Assembly (NCBI GenBank): GCA_964514145.1
Contig: CAZEPM010000044.1
Coordinates: 1-15,567, forward strand
From: Phocaeicola_A sp964514145
GTDB taxonomy: Bacteria > Bacteroidota > Bacteroidia > Bacteroidales > Bacteroidaceae
Length of the DNA stretch: 15,567 nt
Direction: 5' to 3'
The notes under the pieces: model-generated
Told to the model about the DNA's origin: nothing
Database searches by the model: none
The model's input: only the letters and a program-made list of their open reading frames with translations
Made by a program: the position numbers and the translations under genes
Shown here: piece after piece, positions 1 through 6,552 of the stretch
Layout: the number at the start of each line of letters is the position of its first letter
How positions within the stretch are numbered: the stretch's first letter is position 1

Positions 1-16
1 TAAATACATCAATCAG

Positions 17-742
17 ATGAAAAAACAAATCATCATAGTCATCGGCTATCTCTTTTTCTTACTCATATCAGAGGCGATGAGTCAGATAGACAAATATCCG
101 GAGAAAATATGGTTGCACCGCTGCAATTCGTTGGAGAAATTGAAAGAGATGAACGCAAGATATCCCAATGTTGAGATTGACATTGTATTCAGAGAAGATC
201 ACCGGCTCGATGTCACCCATGACATTGACAAAACATTCAATCTGACTGCTGAACCTTATTTTGCGAATATGAAACAAAATGGAGGAAAGCTATGGATGGA
301 TATCAAGAATCTGAATGCTGAAAATCTGATGGCATTCTTCAACGAGTTGGAGCGTCTTAGAGAAACATACGGAATATCCCAAGATCGTTTGATAATAGAA
401 AGTCCTTGCCGGGAAGCATTGGCATATCTCACCGAAAGAGGCTATTACACCTCATACTATGTTTCCTATGAAAAGCCATCGAAACTAACCCGGACAGAAA
501 TCGAACAAATCATCGACTCGTTGAGATTTGTTGTAGACACGAAAGGCACGAAAGCGCTATCTTTTCCCGCGTGGTGGTATGATGATATAAAAGAGAAACT
601 CAACCGACCCATTGATTTGCTCACATGGAAACATCGAACAACTCAATTTGAGTTCTTTATTACCCCTACCCATTGCAAATTATTGGAGGACAAACAACTA
701 AAGGTAATCCTAATCAAAGATAAAGGCCGTTATCACCGATAA
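17..742 (+). CDS. Exported GDPD-like phosphodiesterase-fold protein, substrate unknown
   Basis: The 241-residue product begins with a hydrophobic signal-like segment (about residues 4-19) with a plausible cleavage near Ala-Met-Ser23-Gln, so it is probably exported. The mature N-terminus resembles the glycerophosphodiester phosphodiesterase / PLC-like TIM-barrel superfamily: His34-Arg in HRCNS, Glu53 and Asp55 in EIDIVF, His68-Asp69 in DVTHD, and Asp95-Lys97 in WMDIKN. In that fold the two histidines act as acid/base and the acidic residues bind a metal. The usual GDPD opening (HRG followed by PENT) is absent. HRCNS is closer to the HxxNS style of the FAM151/menorin (DUF2181-like) branch, but this is an inference from short motifs. 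No partner gene is visible, because the window begins 16 bases upstream and hisB is convergent. The barrel assignment is reasonably supported; the substrate is not known. Confidence 0.6.
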   Translation: MKKQIIIVIGYLFFLLISEAMSQIDKYPEKIWLHRCNSLEKLKEMNARYPNVEIDIVFREDHRLDVTHDIDKTFNLTAEPYFANMKQNGGKLWMDIKNLNAENLMAFFNELERLRETYGISQDRLIIESPCREALAYLTERGYYTSYYVSYEKPSKLTRTEIEQIIDSLRFVVDTKGTKALSFPAWWYDDIKEKLNRPIDLLTWKHRTTQFEFFITPTHCKLLEDKQLKVILIKDKGRYHR

Positions 743-760
743 ATCACACAAAGGGAAAAA

Positions 761-787
761 GAGCTCTATATGATGATTATAGAACTC
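761..787. terminator. Possible bidirectional terminator between convergent genes
   Basis: Positions 761-770 (GAGCTCTATA) pair with 778-787 (TATAGAACTC): nine of ten pairs match, around a 7-base loop. The stem is preceded by five A residues (756-760) and followed by CCTTTT, so either strand would have a short U-rich tail. The tail is better for minus-strand transcripts leaving hisB. The hairpin overlaps the last codons and stop of hisB. The stem is A+T-rich with one mismatch, so its strength is uncertain. Confidence 0.5.
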
Positions 788-1907
788 CTTTTGTTGTAGG
801 TAGATTATAACGGTAGATGTCGCGTTTCACAGCCATACGGAGTGCTCGTGCCAAAGCCTTAAAAATACCTTCTATTTTATGGTGTTCATTGGTTCCTTCG
901 GCCTTAATATGCAGATTCATTCGGGCAGCATCACTCAGAGACTTAAAAAAATGAACAAACATTTCAGTAGGCATTTCTCCTATCTTTTCCCGATGAAACT
1001 CTGCATCCCAAACCAGCCATGGACGTCCGCCGAAATCTAAAGCGACTTGACACAAACAATCGTCCATAGGCAAACAGTAACCATAACGCTCTATACCACG
1101 CTTGTCACCCAAAGCTTTCAACAAACATTCGCCTAGCGCCAATGCCGTATCCTCAATCGTATGATGCTCATCTACTTGCAGATCTCCTGTTACATGGATA
1201 GTCAGGTCCATACCTCCGTGCTTACCGATTTGTTCAAGCAGATGATCATAAAATCCCAATCCCGTTCTGATATCACAATTTCCGTTTCCATCTATATTGA
1301 GACTGACATAAATATCCGTTTCTTTGGTTGTCCGACGAAAAACGGCCGTCCGTTCATCCGCAAACAAGTAGGCCGCAACACGCTCCCAATCAGGCGTGAT
1401 TAGCGCCGTTACCGAAGCCAAATCAGACGGTAAGTCTTCCCGCTTATCGTGCAACCAGATTGCCTTACATCCCAGATTGGCGGCTAATTGCACATCTGTC
1501 AGTCTATCGCCAATTACATAACTCCCTGCCAAATCGTATTCATCGGAAAAATAGCGCTTCAGCATACCGACATTCGGTTTGCGGGTAGGCAAATTATCTT
1601 CCGGAAAAGACCGGTCGATGCACACCTCATCAAAGATTACTCCTTCTCCTTCTAATGTCTCAATGATTAGATTATGCACTGGCCAAAAGTTTTCTTCCGG
1701 AAAAGACGCAGTTCCCAATCCGTCTTGATTAGTTACCATGACAAACTCAAAATCCAGTTTCTCACGAATAAAAGCCAAATTTCTGATCACTTTCGGATAA
1801 AACGTTAGTTTCTCGAATTCATCCAACTGATAATCTATGGGCGGTTCGATAACCAAAGTTCCGTCTCGGTCTATAAATAATACTTTCTTTTTTACTTTTT
1901 TCCCCAT
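777..1907 (-). CDS. hisB: Bifunctional histidinol-phosphatase / imidazoleglycerol-phosphate dehydratase
   Basis: The 376-residue product is the fused HisB, which carries out two steps of histidine synthesis: dehydration of imidazoleglycerol phosphate and removal of phosphate from histidinol phosphate. The N-terminal HAD-type phosphatase domain (about residues 8-165) has the nucleophile motif DRDGT with Asp13 and Asp15, a TN pair at 59-60, Lys110 and the GDR motif at 133-135. The C-terminal dehydratase domain (about 188-376) has the two metal-binding repeats, EHHTIED (247-253) and EHHKIEG (341-347). The Cys/His cluster that binds zinc in the E. coli phosphatase domain is largely missing: only Cys96 remains before RKP (109-111). 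It is the last gene of the hisGDCB unit, starting 16 bases after hisC ends. The minus-strand ATG at 1907 follows an A-rich stretch. Confidence 0.95.
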   Translation of the reverse strand: MGKKVKKKVLFIDRDGTLVIEPPIDYQLDEFEKLTFYPKVIRNLAFIREKLDFEFVMVTNQDGLGTASFPEENFWPVHNLIIETLEGEGVIFDEVCIDRSFPEDNLPTRKPNVGMLKRYFSDEYDLAGSYVIGDRLTDVQLAANLGCKAIWLHDKREDLPSDLASVTALITPDWERVAAYLFADERTAVFRRTTKETDIYVSLNIDGNGNCDIRTGLGFYDHLLEQIGKHGGMDLTIHVTGDLQVDEHHTIEDTALALGECLLKALGDKRGIERYGYCLPMDDCLCQVALDFGGRPWLVWDAEFHREKIGEMPTEMFVHFFKSLSDAARMNLHIKAEGTNEHHKIEGIFKALARALRMAVKRDIYRYNLPTTKGVL

Positions 1908-1923
1908 TGCGTTGTCAAATAAA

Positions 1924-2964
1924 TTATTCCATTGTTTTCAATGCTGACAGCAAAATATCATTTTCTTCAGGAGTTCCAACTGTTATACGCAAACAGTTAT
2001 TACACAAGGTTATATGAGAACGGTTTCGCACAATGATCCCGTCTTCGACCAATGCGGTGTAAATACGCGAGGCATCGGTCATGCGTGCCAAAACGAAATT
2101 GGCATCCGACGGAAAAACGTGTAAACAGCAAGGCACATCATTACGCAAAGCCTTCTCCAAGCGTGTACGTTCCTCTAATAAAGTTTCCACCCACGACTGT
2201 ACTTGTGCTTCATGTTGCAGCATGGATAACGCTTCTCGTTGCGTCAGCTCATTGATATTATACGGATATTTTATCTTGTTAAAGATGCCTATGATTTCCG
2301 GTGAAGCAAATGCCATGCCCAATCGAATAGCCGCACATCCCCATGCCTTGGAGAAAGTTTGAAACACAATAAGGTTTGGATAATCGCTTAAAGAATAAAT
2401 CCACGATGGAGTCCTTGCAAAGTCAATATAAGCTTCATCAACAATAACCAAGCCTTCGAAAGCTATCAGGAGTTTTCTTATTTCTTCTTCATTAAGCAAA
2501 TTGCCACTTGGATTATTGGGAGAACATAAGAAAATGAGTTTCGTCTGCTTATCGACAACTTCAAGCAATTGTTTTGCAGAAAAATCAAAGTGTTCATCCA
2601 ATGCTACCGAACGATACTCAACATTATTAAGTTCTGCACAAACTTGATACATGCCGTACGTCGGATCAATGGCGACAACATTGTCAACAGATGGTTCACA
2701 AAAGGCTCGATAAGCCAAATCGATGGCCTCATCACTGCCATTACCCAAAAACAAGCATTCTGCAGGCACTTTTTTCATTTGCGAGATTGCCGTTTTCAAC
2801 TTCCATTGCATCGGATCCGGATAACGATTGTACGGAGCATTATACGGATTTTCGTTTGCATCAAGAAAAACAGATGCTGTCTTTCCTTTATATTCATCAC
2901 GAGCAGATGAATAAGGCTTCATCTTTGCTACATTTTGCCGAAGTAATTGAGCTAATGCTTTCAT
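1924..2964 (-). CDS. hisC: Histidinol-phosphate aminotransferase
   Basis: The 346-residue product is a fold-type I, PLP-dependent aminotransferase. It converts imidazole-acetol phosphate plus glutamate to histidinol phosphate. Visible landmarks are the substrate-side DANENPYN segment (35-42), GNGSDEAID (74-82), SPNNPSG (148-154), the cofactor-contacting Asp176 in VDEAYIDF, the Schiff-base Lys206 in TFSKAWG, and Arg214 just beyond it. Length is normal for HisC, and the N-terminus (from Met1 to the YPDP motif) is complete. It sits 31 bases after hisD and 16 bases before hisB, so it is almost certainly cotranscribed with them. The context settles the choice of HisC over other class I/II aminotransferases. 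Confidence 0.95.
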   Translation of the reverse strand: MKALAQLLRQNVAKMKPYSSARDEYKGKTASVFLDANENPYNAPYNRYPDPMQWKLKTAISQMKKVPAECLFLGNGSDEAIDLAYRAFCEPSVDNVVAIDPTYGMYQVCAELNNVEYRSVALDEHFDFSAKQLLEVVDKQTKLIFLCSPNNPSGNLLNEEEIRKLLIAFEGLVIVDEAYIDFARTPSWIYSLSDYPNLIVFQTFSKAWGCAAIRLGMAFASPEIIGIFNKIKYPYNINELTQREALSMLQHEAQVQSWVETLLEERTRLEKALRNDVPCCLHVFPSDANFVLARMTDASRIYTALVEDGIIVRNRSHITLCNNCLRITVGTPEENDILLSALKTME

Positions 2965-2995
2965 TTTCTTTTATTGGTTCACAAATAGTGTTCAT

Positions 2996-4285
2996 TTAAG
3001 ATTCCGCTATAGTTTTCAGACGTACACTAACCGCATTTTTATGGGCATCTAATTTTTCGGCGGCTGCCATACGCTCAATGGTTACTCCTAATTGCTGCAT
3101 GCCCTGCAGACTAATCTCTTGGAAAGTTATTTTACGTATGAAACTATCTAGATTTACCCCACTATACGCTTTGGCGTATCCACTTGTCGGCAATGTATGA
3201 TTTGTTCCTGACGCGTAATCGCCGGCACTTTCCGGTGAATAATGACCTAAAAATACTGACCCGGCATTGGTGACACGTTCAGCCAATTCTTTGTAGTTGG
3301 TTGTCTCTATGATTAAATGTTCCGGCGCATATTCATTAGACAATTCTATGGCTTCATCTTCATCGTGAACCAAAATCAGTCGGGCACTTTCTAGCGAACG
3401 CATGGCCAGTTCCCGACGCGGCAAAACAGAGAGTTGACGCTCGACTTCGTCACACACGTTCGCTAACAGACTTTCACTTGTCGTGATCAGTATAACCTGA
3501 CTGTCTGCTCCATGTTCTGCTTGAGACAATAAGTCTGCAGCAACAAAAACCGGATTCGCACTGCTGTCAGCCAACACCGCTACTTCTGAAGGACCGGCCG
3601 GCATGTCGATTGCGACATCATGGAGCGAAACACGTTGTTTTGCAGCCATGACATACTGATTACCTGGACCAAAAATCTTATTTACCTTAGGAACTGATTC
3701 TGTCCCGTAAGCCATGGCACCTATAGCTTGTACACCGCCTATTTTAAATACTTTCCGAATGCCGATACGATAGGCTGTGTACAAAATGATGGGATTAACA
3801 TGGCCTTCACGGTCTGGCGGTGTACAAATCACAATCTCACGACATCCAGCCAACATCGCAGGAATACCCAGCATCAGCACGGTAGAAAACAAAGGAGCTG
3901 TTCCTCCCGGGACATACAAACCGACACATTCAATAGGAACGGCTTTCTGCCAGCAGACTACTCCCGGCATGGTTTCTATTGGATGTACTTCCATCTTTTG
4001 GGAAGCATGAAATGTGGTAATATTATGAATAGCTGTCTCTAATGCCTGTTTTAATGAGTCATCAACCAAATTAACGGCTTCTTGAAATTCCGCTTCGCTG
4101 ACTTGTAGATGCGTCAGCTTCACCTTGTCAAACAACTCTTCATAACGATATACGGCAACATTGCCCTCAGACTGTATCGCATTGAGCACCGAATCAACTG
4201 TCGCATAGAGTGATGTCATGTCCAGATGTGGACGTTCTAGTAGTGATTTCCACGACTCACGAGCCGGATATTTAATTATTTTCAT
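2996..4285 (-). CDS. hisD: Histidinol dehydrogenase
   Basis: The 429-residue product oxidises histidinol to histidine in two NAD-dependent steps, the last reactions of the pathway. Motifs in order: VPGGTAPLFST (125-135), GPGNQYV (206-212), DMPAGPSEVAVLAD (227-240), the zinc ligands Gln255 and His258 in SQAEHGADSQ, the catalytic Glu322-His323 pair in EYAPEHL, the zinc ligand Asp356 in SAGDYASG, and the fourth zinc ligand His415 near the C-terminus. These match the known ligands and catalytic residues of E. coli HisD with a shift of about four positions. Full length, with no sign of damage. It starts 5 bases after hisG ends, which suggests translational coupling. Confidence 0.97.
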   Translation of the reverse strand: MKIIKYPARESWKSLLERPHLDMTSLYATVDSVLNAIQSEGNVAVYRYEELFDKVKLTHLQVSEAEFQEAVNLVDDSLKQALETAIHNITTFHASQKMEVHPIETMPGVVCWQKAVPIECVGLYVPGGTAPLFSTVLMLGIPAMLAGCREIVICTPPDREGHVNPIILYTAYRIGIRKVFKIGGVQAIGAMAYGTESVPKVNKIFGPGNQYVMAAKQRVSLHDVAIDMPAGPSEVAVLADSSANPVFVAADLLSQAEHGADSQVILITTSESLLANVCDEVERQLSVLPRRELAMRSLESARLILVHDEDEAIELSNEYAPEHLIIETTNYKELAERVTNAGSVFLGHYSPESAGDYASGTNHTLPTSGYAKAYSGVNLDSFIRKITFQEISLQGMQQLGVTIERMAAAEKLDAHKNAVSVRLKTIAES

Positions 4286-4290
4286 AAGCG

Positions 4291-5151
4291 TTACAATATC
4301 ATTTTTTCAATAGGCAAAACCAAAATACCTTCTGCTCCCAAAGCTTTCAATTTGCCAATAATCTCCCAAAAACATTTTTCGTCGAGTACCGTATGCACAG
4401 AACTCCATCCGGTTTGTGCCAATGGCATTACTGTAGGACTTTTCATTCCTGGAAGTACTTCTATAATCTCTTTCAAATGATCATTGGGAGCATTCATTAG
4501 AACATACTTCTTGTCTTCAGCACTTTTCACGGCTTCAATACGGAATAAAAGCTCATCGAGTATAGCCTGCTTTTCCGGGCTTAGTACCTTATTCGCAATT
4601 AATACAGCTTCTGACTGCATTACAACCTCGACTTCTTTCAGATTATTACTAATCAGTGTTGAACCGGAACTGACAATATCAAAAATAGCTTGAGCCAAAC
4701 CTATTCCCGGAGCAATCTCAACAGAACCTGTAATCACATGGATATCCGCACGGACACCATGATCGGCCATGTAATCTCTCAAGATCGCGGGATAAGAAGT
4801 CGCTATACGTTTTCCTTCAAACCAAGATAAGCCCTGATAATTTTCTTCTTTAGGTATTGCTAAAGATAAGCGGCATCGGCTAAACCCTAATCGATAGACA
4901 ATCACAGCATCTTCTTTCTTTTCTACAAACTCGTTCTCACCGACAATCCCAATGTCGGCCACTCCACCAGCAACAGATTGAGGTATATCATCGTCGCGCA
5001 AAAAAAGCACTTCTACCGGGAAGTTCCTCGATTTCACTAATAATGTCCGTTTCGACGTGCTAAGTTTAATATCAGCTTCCTGCAGCAATGCCATTGTATC
5101 TTCATACATGCGTCCTTTCGACTGCACAGCTATACGTAATAAATGTTCCAT
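4291..5151 (-). CDS. hisG: ATP phosphoribosyltransferase, long form
   Basis: The 286-residue product catalyses the first committed step of histidine synthesis, joining ATP and PRPP. The N-terminal catalytic region opens with LRIAVQSKGRM (5-15), includes GGVADIGIVGENE (62-74), and has the PRPP-binding loop DIVSSGSTL (158-166). The C-terminal extension of about 75 residues (from around 211) matches the ACT-like regulatory domain of long-form HisG, the type that binds histidine for feedback inhibition and does not need HisZ. No HisZ is seen. The ATG at 5151 is the first in-frame start, sits after an A/T-rich stretch, and lies 50 bases beyond the attenuator hairpin. Both transcription (through the attenuator) and enzyme activity (through the C-terminal domain) are therefore probably controlled by histidine supply. 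Confidence 0.96.
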   Translation of the reverse strand: MEHLLRIAVQSKGRMYEDTMALLQEADIKLSTSKRTLLVKSRNFPVEVLFLRDDDIPQSVAGGVADIGIVGENEFVEKKEDAVIVYRLGFSRCRLSLAIPKEENYQGLSWFEGKRIATSYPAILRDYMADHGVRADIHVITGSVEIAPGIGLAQAIFDIVSSGSTLISNNLKEVEVVMQSEAVLIANKVLSPEKQAILDELLFRIEAVKSAEDKKYVLMNAPNDHLKEIIEVLPGMKSPTVMPLAQTGWSSVHTVLDEKCFWEIIGKLKALGAEGILVLPIEKMIL

Positions 5152-5200
5152 CTATTTATTGTTCAATTTAATTTTTGTTATCAACCATTCGCACAGAAAG

Positions 5201-5231
5201 AAAAAAGGCCTACCACAACGGTAAGCCTTTT
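5201..5231 (-). terminator. his attenuator terminator
   Basis: On the minus strand a 12-pair stem forms between 5231-5220 (AAAAGGCTTACC) and 5214-5203 (GGTAGGCCTTTT), with a single G-U pair and a GTTGT loop. The T run continues to 5201 and is followed by CTTTCT. This is a classic intrinsic terminator lying between the his promoter and hisG, so it must be conditional. Its 3' arm, GGTAGGC, is repeated in the leader at 5298-5292. Confidence 0.88.
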
Positions 5232-5344
5232 CATTATGAGTTCTCTTTTTATTTATCTGTATCTTCATACAACATCCTTAGACAACCCACTGCCTACCGA
5301 CATAGTTCGTCACCTACATGATGATGTATAAAGAAATTCAACAT
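5203..5344 (-). promoter_or_regulatory. Histidine-responsive transcription attenuator
   Basis: The parts are a short leader peptide with three adjacent His codons (5326-5318), a candidate antiterminator arm GGTAGGC at 5298-5292 overlapping the leader stop codon, and the terminator at 5231-5203. The antiterminator arm can pair with the terminator's own 5' arm (GCTTACC, 5226-5220; six Watson-Crick pairs plus one G-U). A ribosome stalled at the His codons would leave that arm free to block the terminator. A ribosome that reaches the stop codon would cover it and let the terminator form. This is the standard logic of amino-acid attenuators; the specific pairing here is inferred by eye. Confidence 0.85.
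5294..5344 (-). CDS. hisL: his operon leader peptide
   Basis: A 16-codon reading frame on the minus strand encodes MLNFFIHHHVGDELCR and ends in TAG at 5296-5294. Three consecutive CAT histidine codons lie at 5326-5318. An AAGGA sequence precedes the ATG by four bases, and the start is about 25-30 bases downstream of the expected transcription start. The peptide itself probably has no function; its translation senses charged histidyl-tRNA. It is shorter than the E. coli leader, and its His run has three codons rather than seven. The stop codon overlaps the GGTAGGC segment that competes with the terminator. The symbol follows the functional analogue, not detectable homology. Confidence 0.85.
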   Translation of the reverse strand: MLNFFIHHHVGDELCR

Positions 5345-5373
5345 TTTTCCTTTTTATTTTTGTTATTCTGCTG

Positions 5374-5405
5374 CAAAGCTATAAGGTTCTATTGTAAAAT
5401 GCAAA
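5374..5405 (-). promoter_or_regulatory. his operon promoter (Bacteroidetes type)
   Basis: On the minus strand TTTG at 5405-5402 and TAGCTTTG at 5381-5374 are separated by 20 bases. This matches the Bacteroidetes primary-sigma consensus of a -33 TTTG and a -7 TAnnTTTG. Transcription should start just beyond 5370, giving a short untranslated region before the leader peptide ATG at 5344. Confidence 0.8.
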
Positions 5406-5467
5406 TCTATTTCGATATTTTTAATCATTTAGTCGTGCTGCATAGACCATAATACTACCGTCTGAAG

Positions 5468-5656
5468 TTATTTCAGTTTAGAGCAGAACCAATTTTCGAC
5501 CCCTTCCGACATTTCCTCGGAGATGAGCCAATCAAAGGTCGGAACCATTCCTGAGCGATTTCCGAGGCGAGTCGGGATGAGGCTGAAGATGACGTGCGAT
5601 GAGGTAGGGTTCGGATGGGCGTTAGGGCATAGCGCTTCGGTTCGATGAGTGTTATT
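5468..5656 (-). other. Stop-free G+C-rich stretch, no start codon at its head; remnant or spacer
   Basis: Most of the space between the esterase stop and the his promoter lies in a 62-codon minus-strand frame without stops, ending in TAA at 5470-5468. It has no ATG near its beginning; the only internal Met codons fall in the last third. By count, 5501-5640 is 57% G+C (80 of 140), against 24% for 5321-5420, so the composition changes sharply. The translation (late part GMVPTFDWLISEEMSEG) is not a family I recognise. It could be a gene remnant, a dispersed intergenic repeat, or a chance open frame in G+C-rich DNA. It should not be called a gene on this evidence. Confidence 0.3.
5504..5567. repeat. 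Interlocking inverted repeats
   Basis: Four short segments alternate: TTCCGAC (5504-5510), CCTCGGA (5515-5521), GTCGGAA (5538-5544) and TCCGAGG (5561-5567). The first pairs with the third and the second with the fourth, each over 7 bp, in a pseudoknot-like order. Because all four share a TCGGA/TCCGA core, neighbouring segments can also pair (6 bp and 5 bp), giving two mutually exclusive folds. The same interval lies in the 3' region downstream of the esterase. Confidence 0.5.
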
Positions 5657-6515
5657 TTATGATTTCAAGCAACCACTTTTCTAGTTCGCCGGTCCACTGG
5701 CGTTTATATAAAAAGCTGTCACGATATCCCCATCCGTGTCCGCCTGTGGGGTAGAGATGTAGGGATACGGGAATGTTTGCATCGAGAAGTGCTTGCGCGT
5801 AATGTAGGCTGTTTGCAGGGACGACACTGGTATCGTCGCCCGATAATGCGATAAATGCTTTGGGCGTATCTGAGGTTACTCGTTGTTCCATTGAGAATTC
5901 GTTACGGTCTTCTTGCGTAGCATTCTCACCTAACAGGTTGGTACAGGAGCCTTTATGGGTGGTGTCTGATAGCATGCTGATTACGGGGTAGAGCAGAATC
6001 TGGAATGCCGGTCGTGTGTCTTCTGTTGAGAGGCAAGCTAGGGATGCGGCAAGATGTCCTCCTGCGGAAGATCCCATGATGCCGATTTGGTTGGGGTTGA
6101 TTTTCCATTCTTCTGCGTGTTTTTTCATGATTCTCATGGCTTCGGTGGCGTCGTTTACGGGGATGTTTTTGTGCCCGTTTGGCATACGATATTTGAGTAT
6201 GGCGAATGTGATGCCTTGTCGGTTGAACCAGTTTACCATGTCGGTTCCTTCATGTTCCATGGCTAGATGTGTATATCCTCCGCCTGGACAACAAATGATT
6301 GCCATTCCGTTAGGGTTAGTGGCGGGGTAAACATAGAGTTTGGCTACTGATATGTTGCTGGGTCTGTTTGCTGATTCGTTATTCTCGGGTGTGGTAATAC
6401 CGTTTTCTTCAGGTGCTCCGTTGGGCCAGACTAGTATCTCTATTGGTTTTTGAGCATGTAGATAAGTAACAGAGATCAACATAAATAAGATAAATGAGGT
6501 GATTTGTTTGTACAT
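5652..6515 (-). CDS. Secreted alpha/beta-hydrolase esterase (BD-FAE / acetyl esterase-like)
   Basis: The 287-residue product starts with a signal peptide (about residues 1-21, ending LHA before QKP), so it acts in the periplasm or outside the cell. It has the alpha/beta-hydrolase order: the oxyanion-region motif PGGGY (77-81), the nucleophile elbow GSSAGG with Ser150, a likely acidic residue at Asp227 or Asp228 (SGDD), and the catalytic His260 in GGHGWG. This is the layout of small carboxylesterases of the BD-FAE / acetylxylan-esterase-like group, which in Bacteroides often remove acetyl or feruloyl groups from plant polysaccharides. No polysaccharide-utilisation genes (SusC/D) lie nearby, so the substrate is unproven. 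It begins 37 bases after the OPT transporter gene with no clear promoter between, so the two are probably cotranscribed. Confidence 0.82.
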   Translation of the reverse strand: MYKQITSFILFMLISVTYLHAQKPIEILVWPNGAPEENGITTPENNESANRPSNISVAKLYVYPATNPNGMAIICCPGGGYTHLAMEHEGTDMVNWFNRQGITFAILKYRMPNGHKNIPVNDATEAMRIMKKHAEEWKINPNQIGIMGSSAGGHLAASLACLSTEDTRPAFQILLYPVISMLSDTTHKGSCTNLLGENATQEDRNEFSMEQRVTSDTPKAFIALSGDDTSVVPANSLHYAQALLDANIPVSLHLYPTGGHGWGYRDSFLYKRQWTGELEKWLLEIIK

Positions 6516-6552
6516 ACTTGTTTTGGTTTTATGGTTAATGAATTAAGGTGAA

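Noticed and set aside
777..5151. A complete histidine pathway
   Set aside because: Only hisG, D, C and B are present; hisI/E, A, H and F are not in the window, so the set is partial here.
5281..5311. A pause hairpin in the his leader between GACGAAC and GTTGTC
   Set aside because: It needs a bulged base and only six pairs; too weak to annotate without folding calculations.
5143..5331. Plus-strand open frame across the his leader region
   Set aside because: It is the complement of the leader peptide and attenuator, which explain the sequence better.
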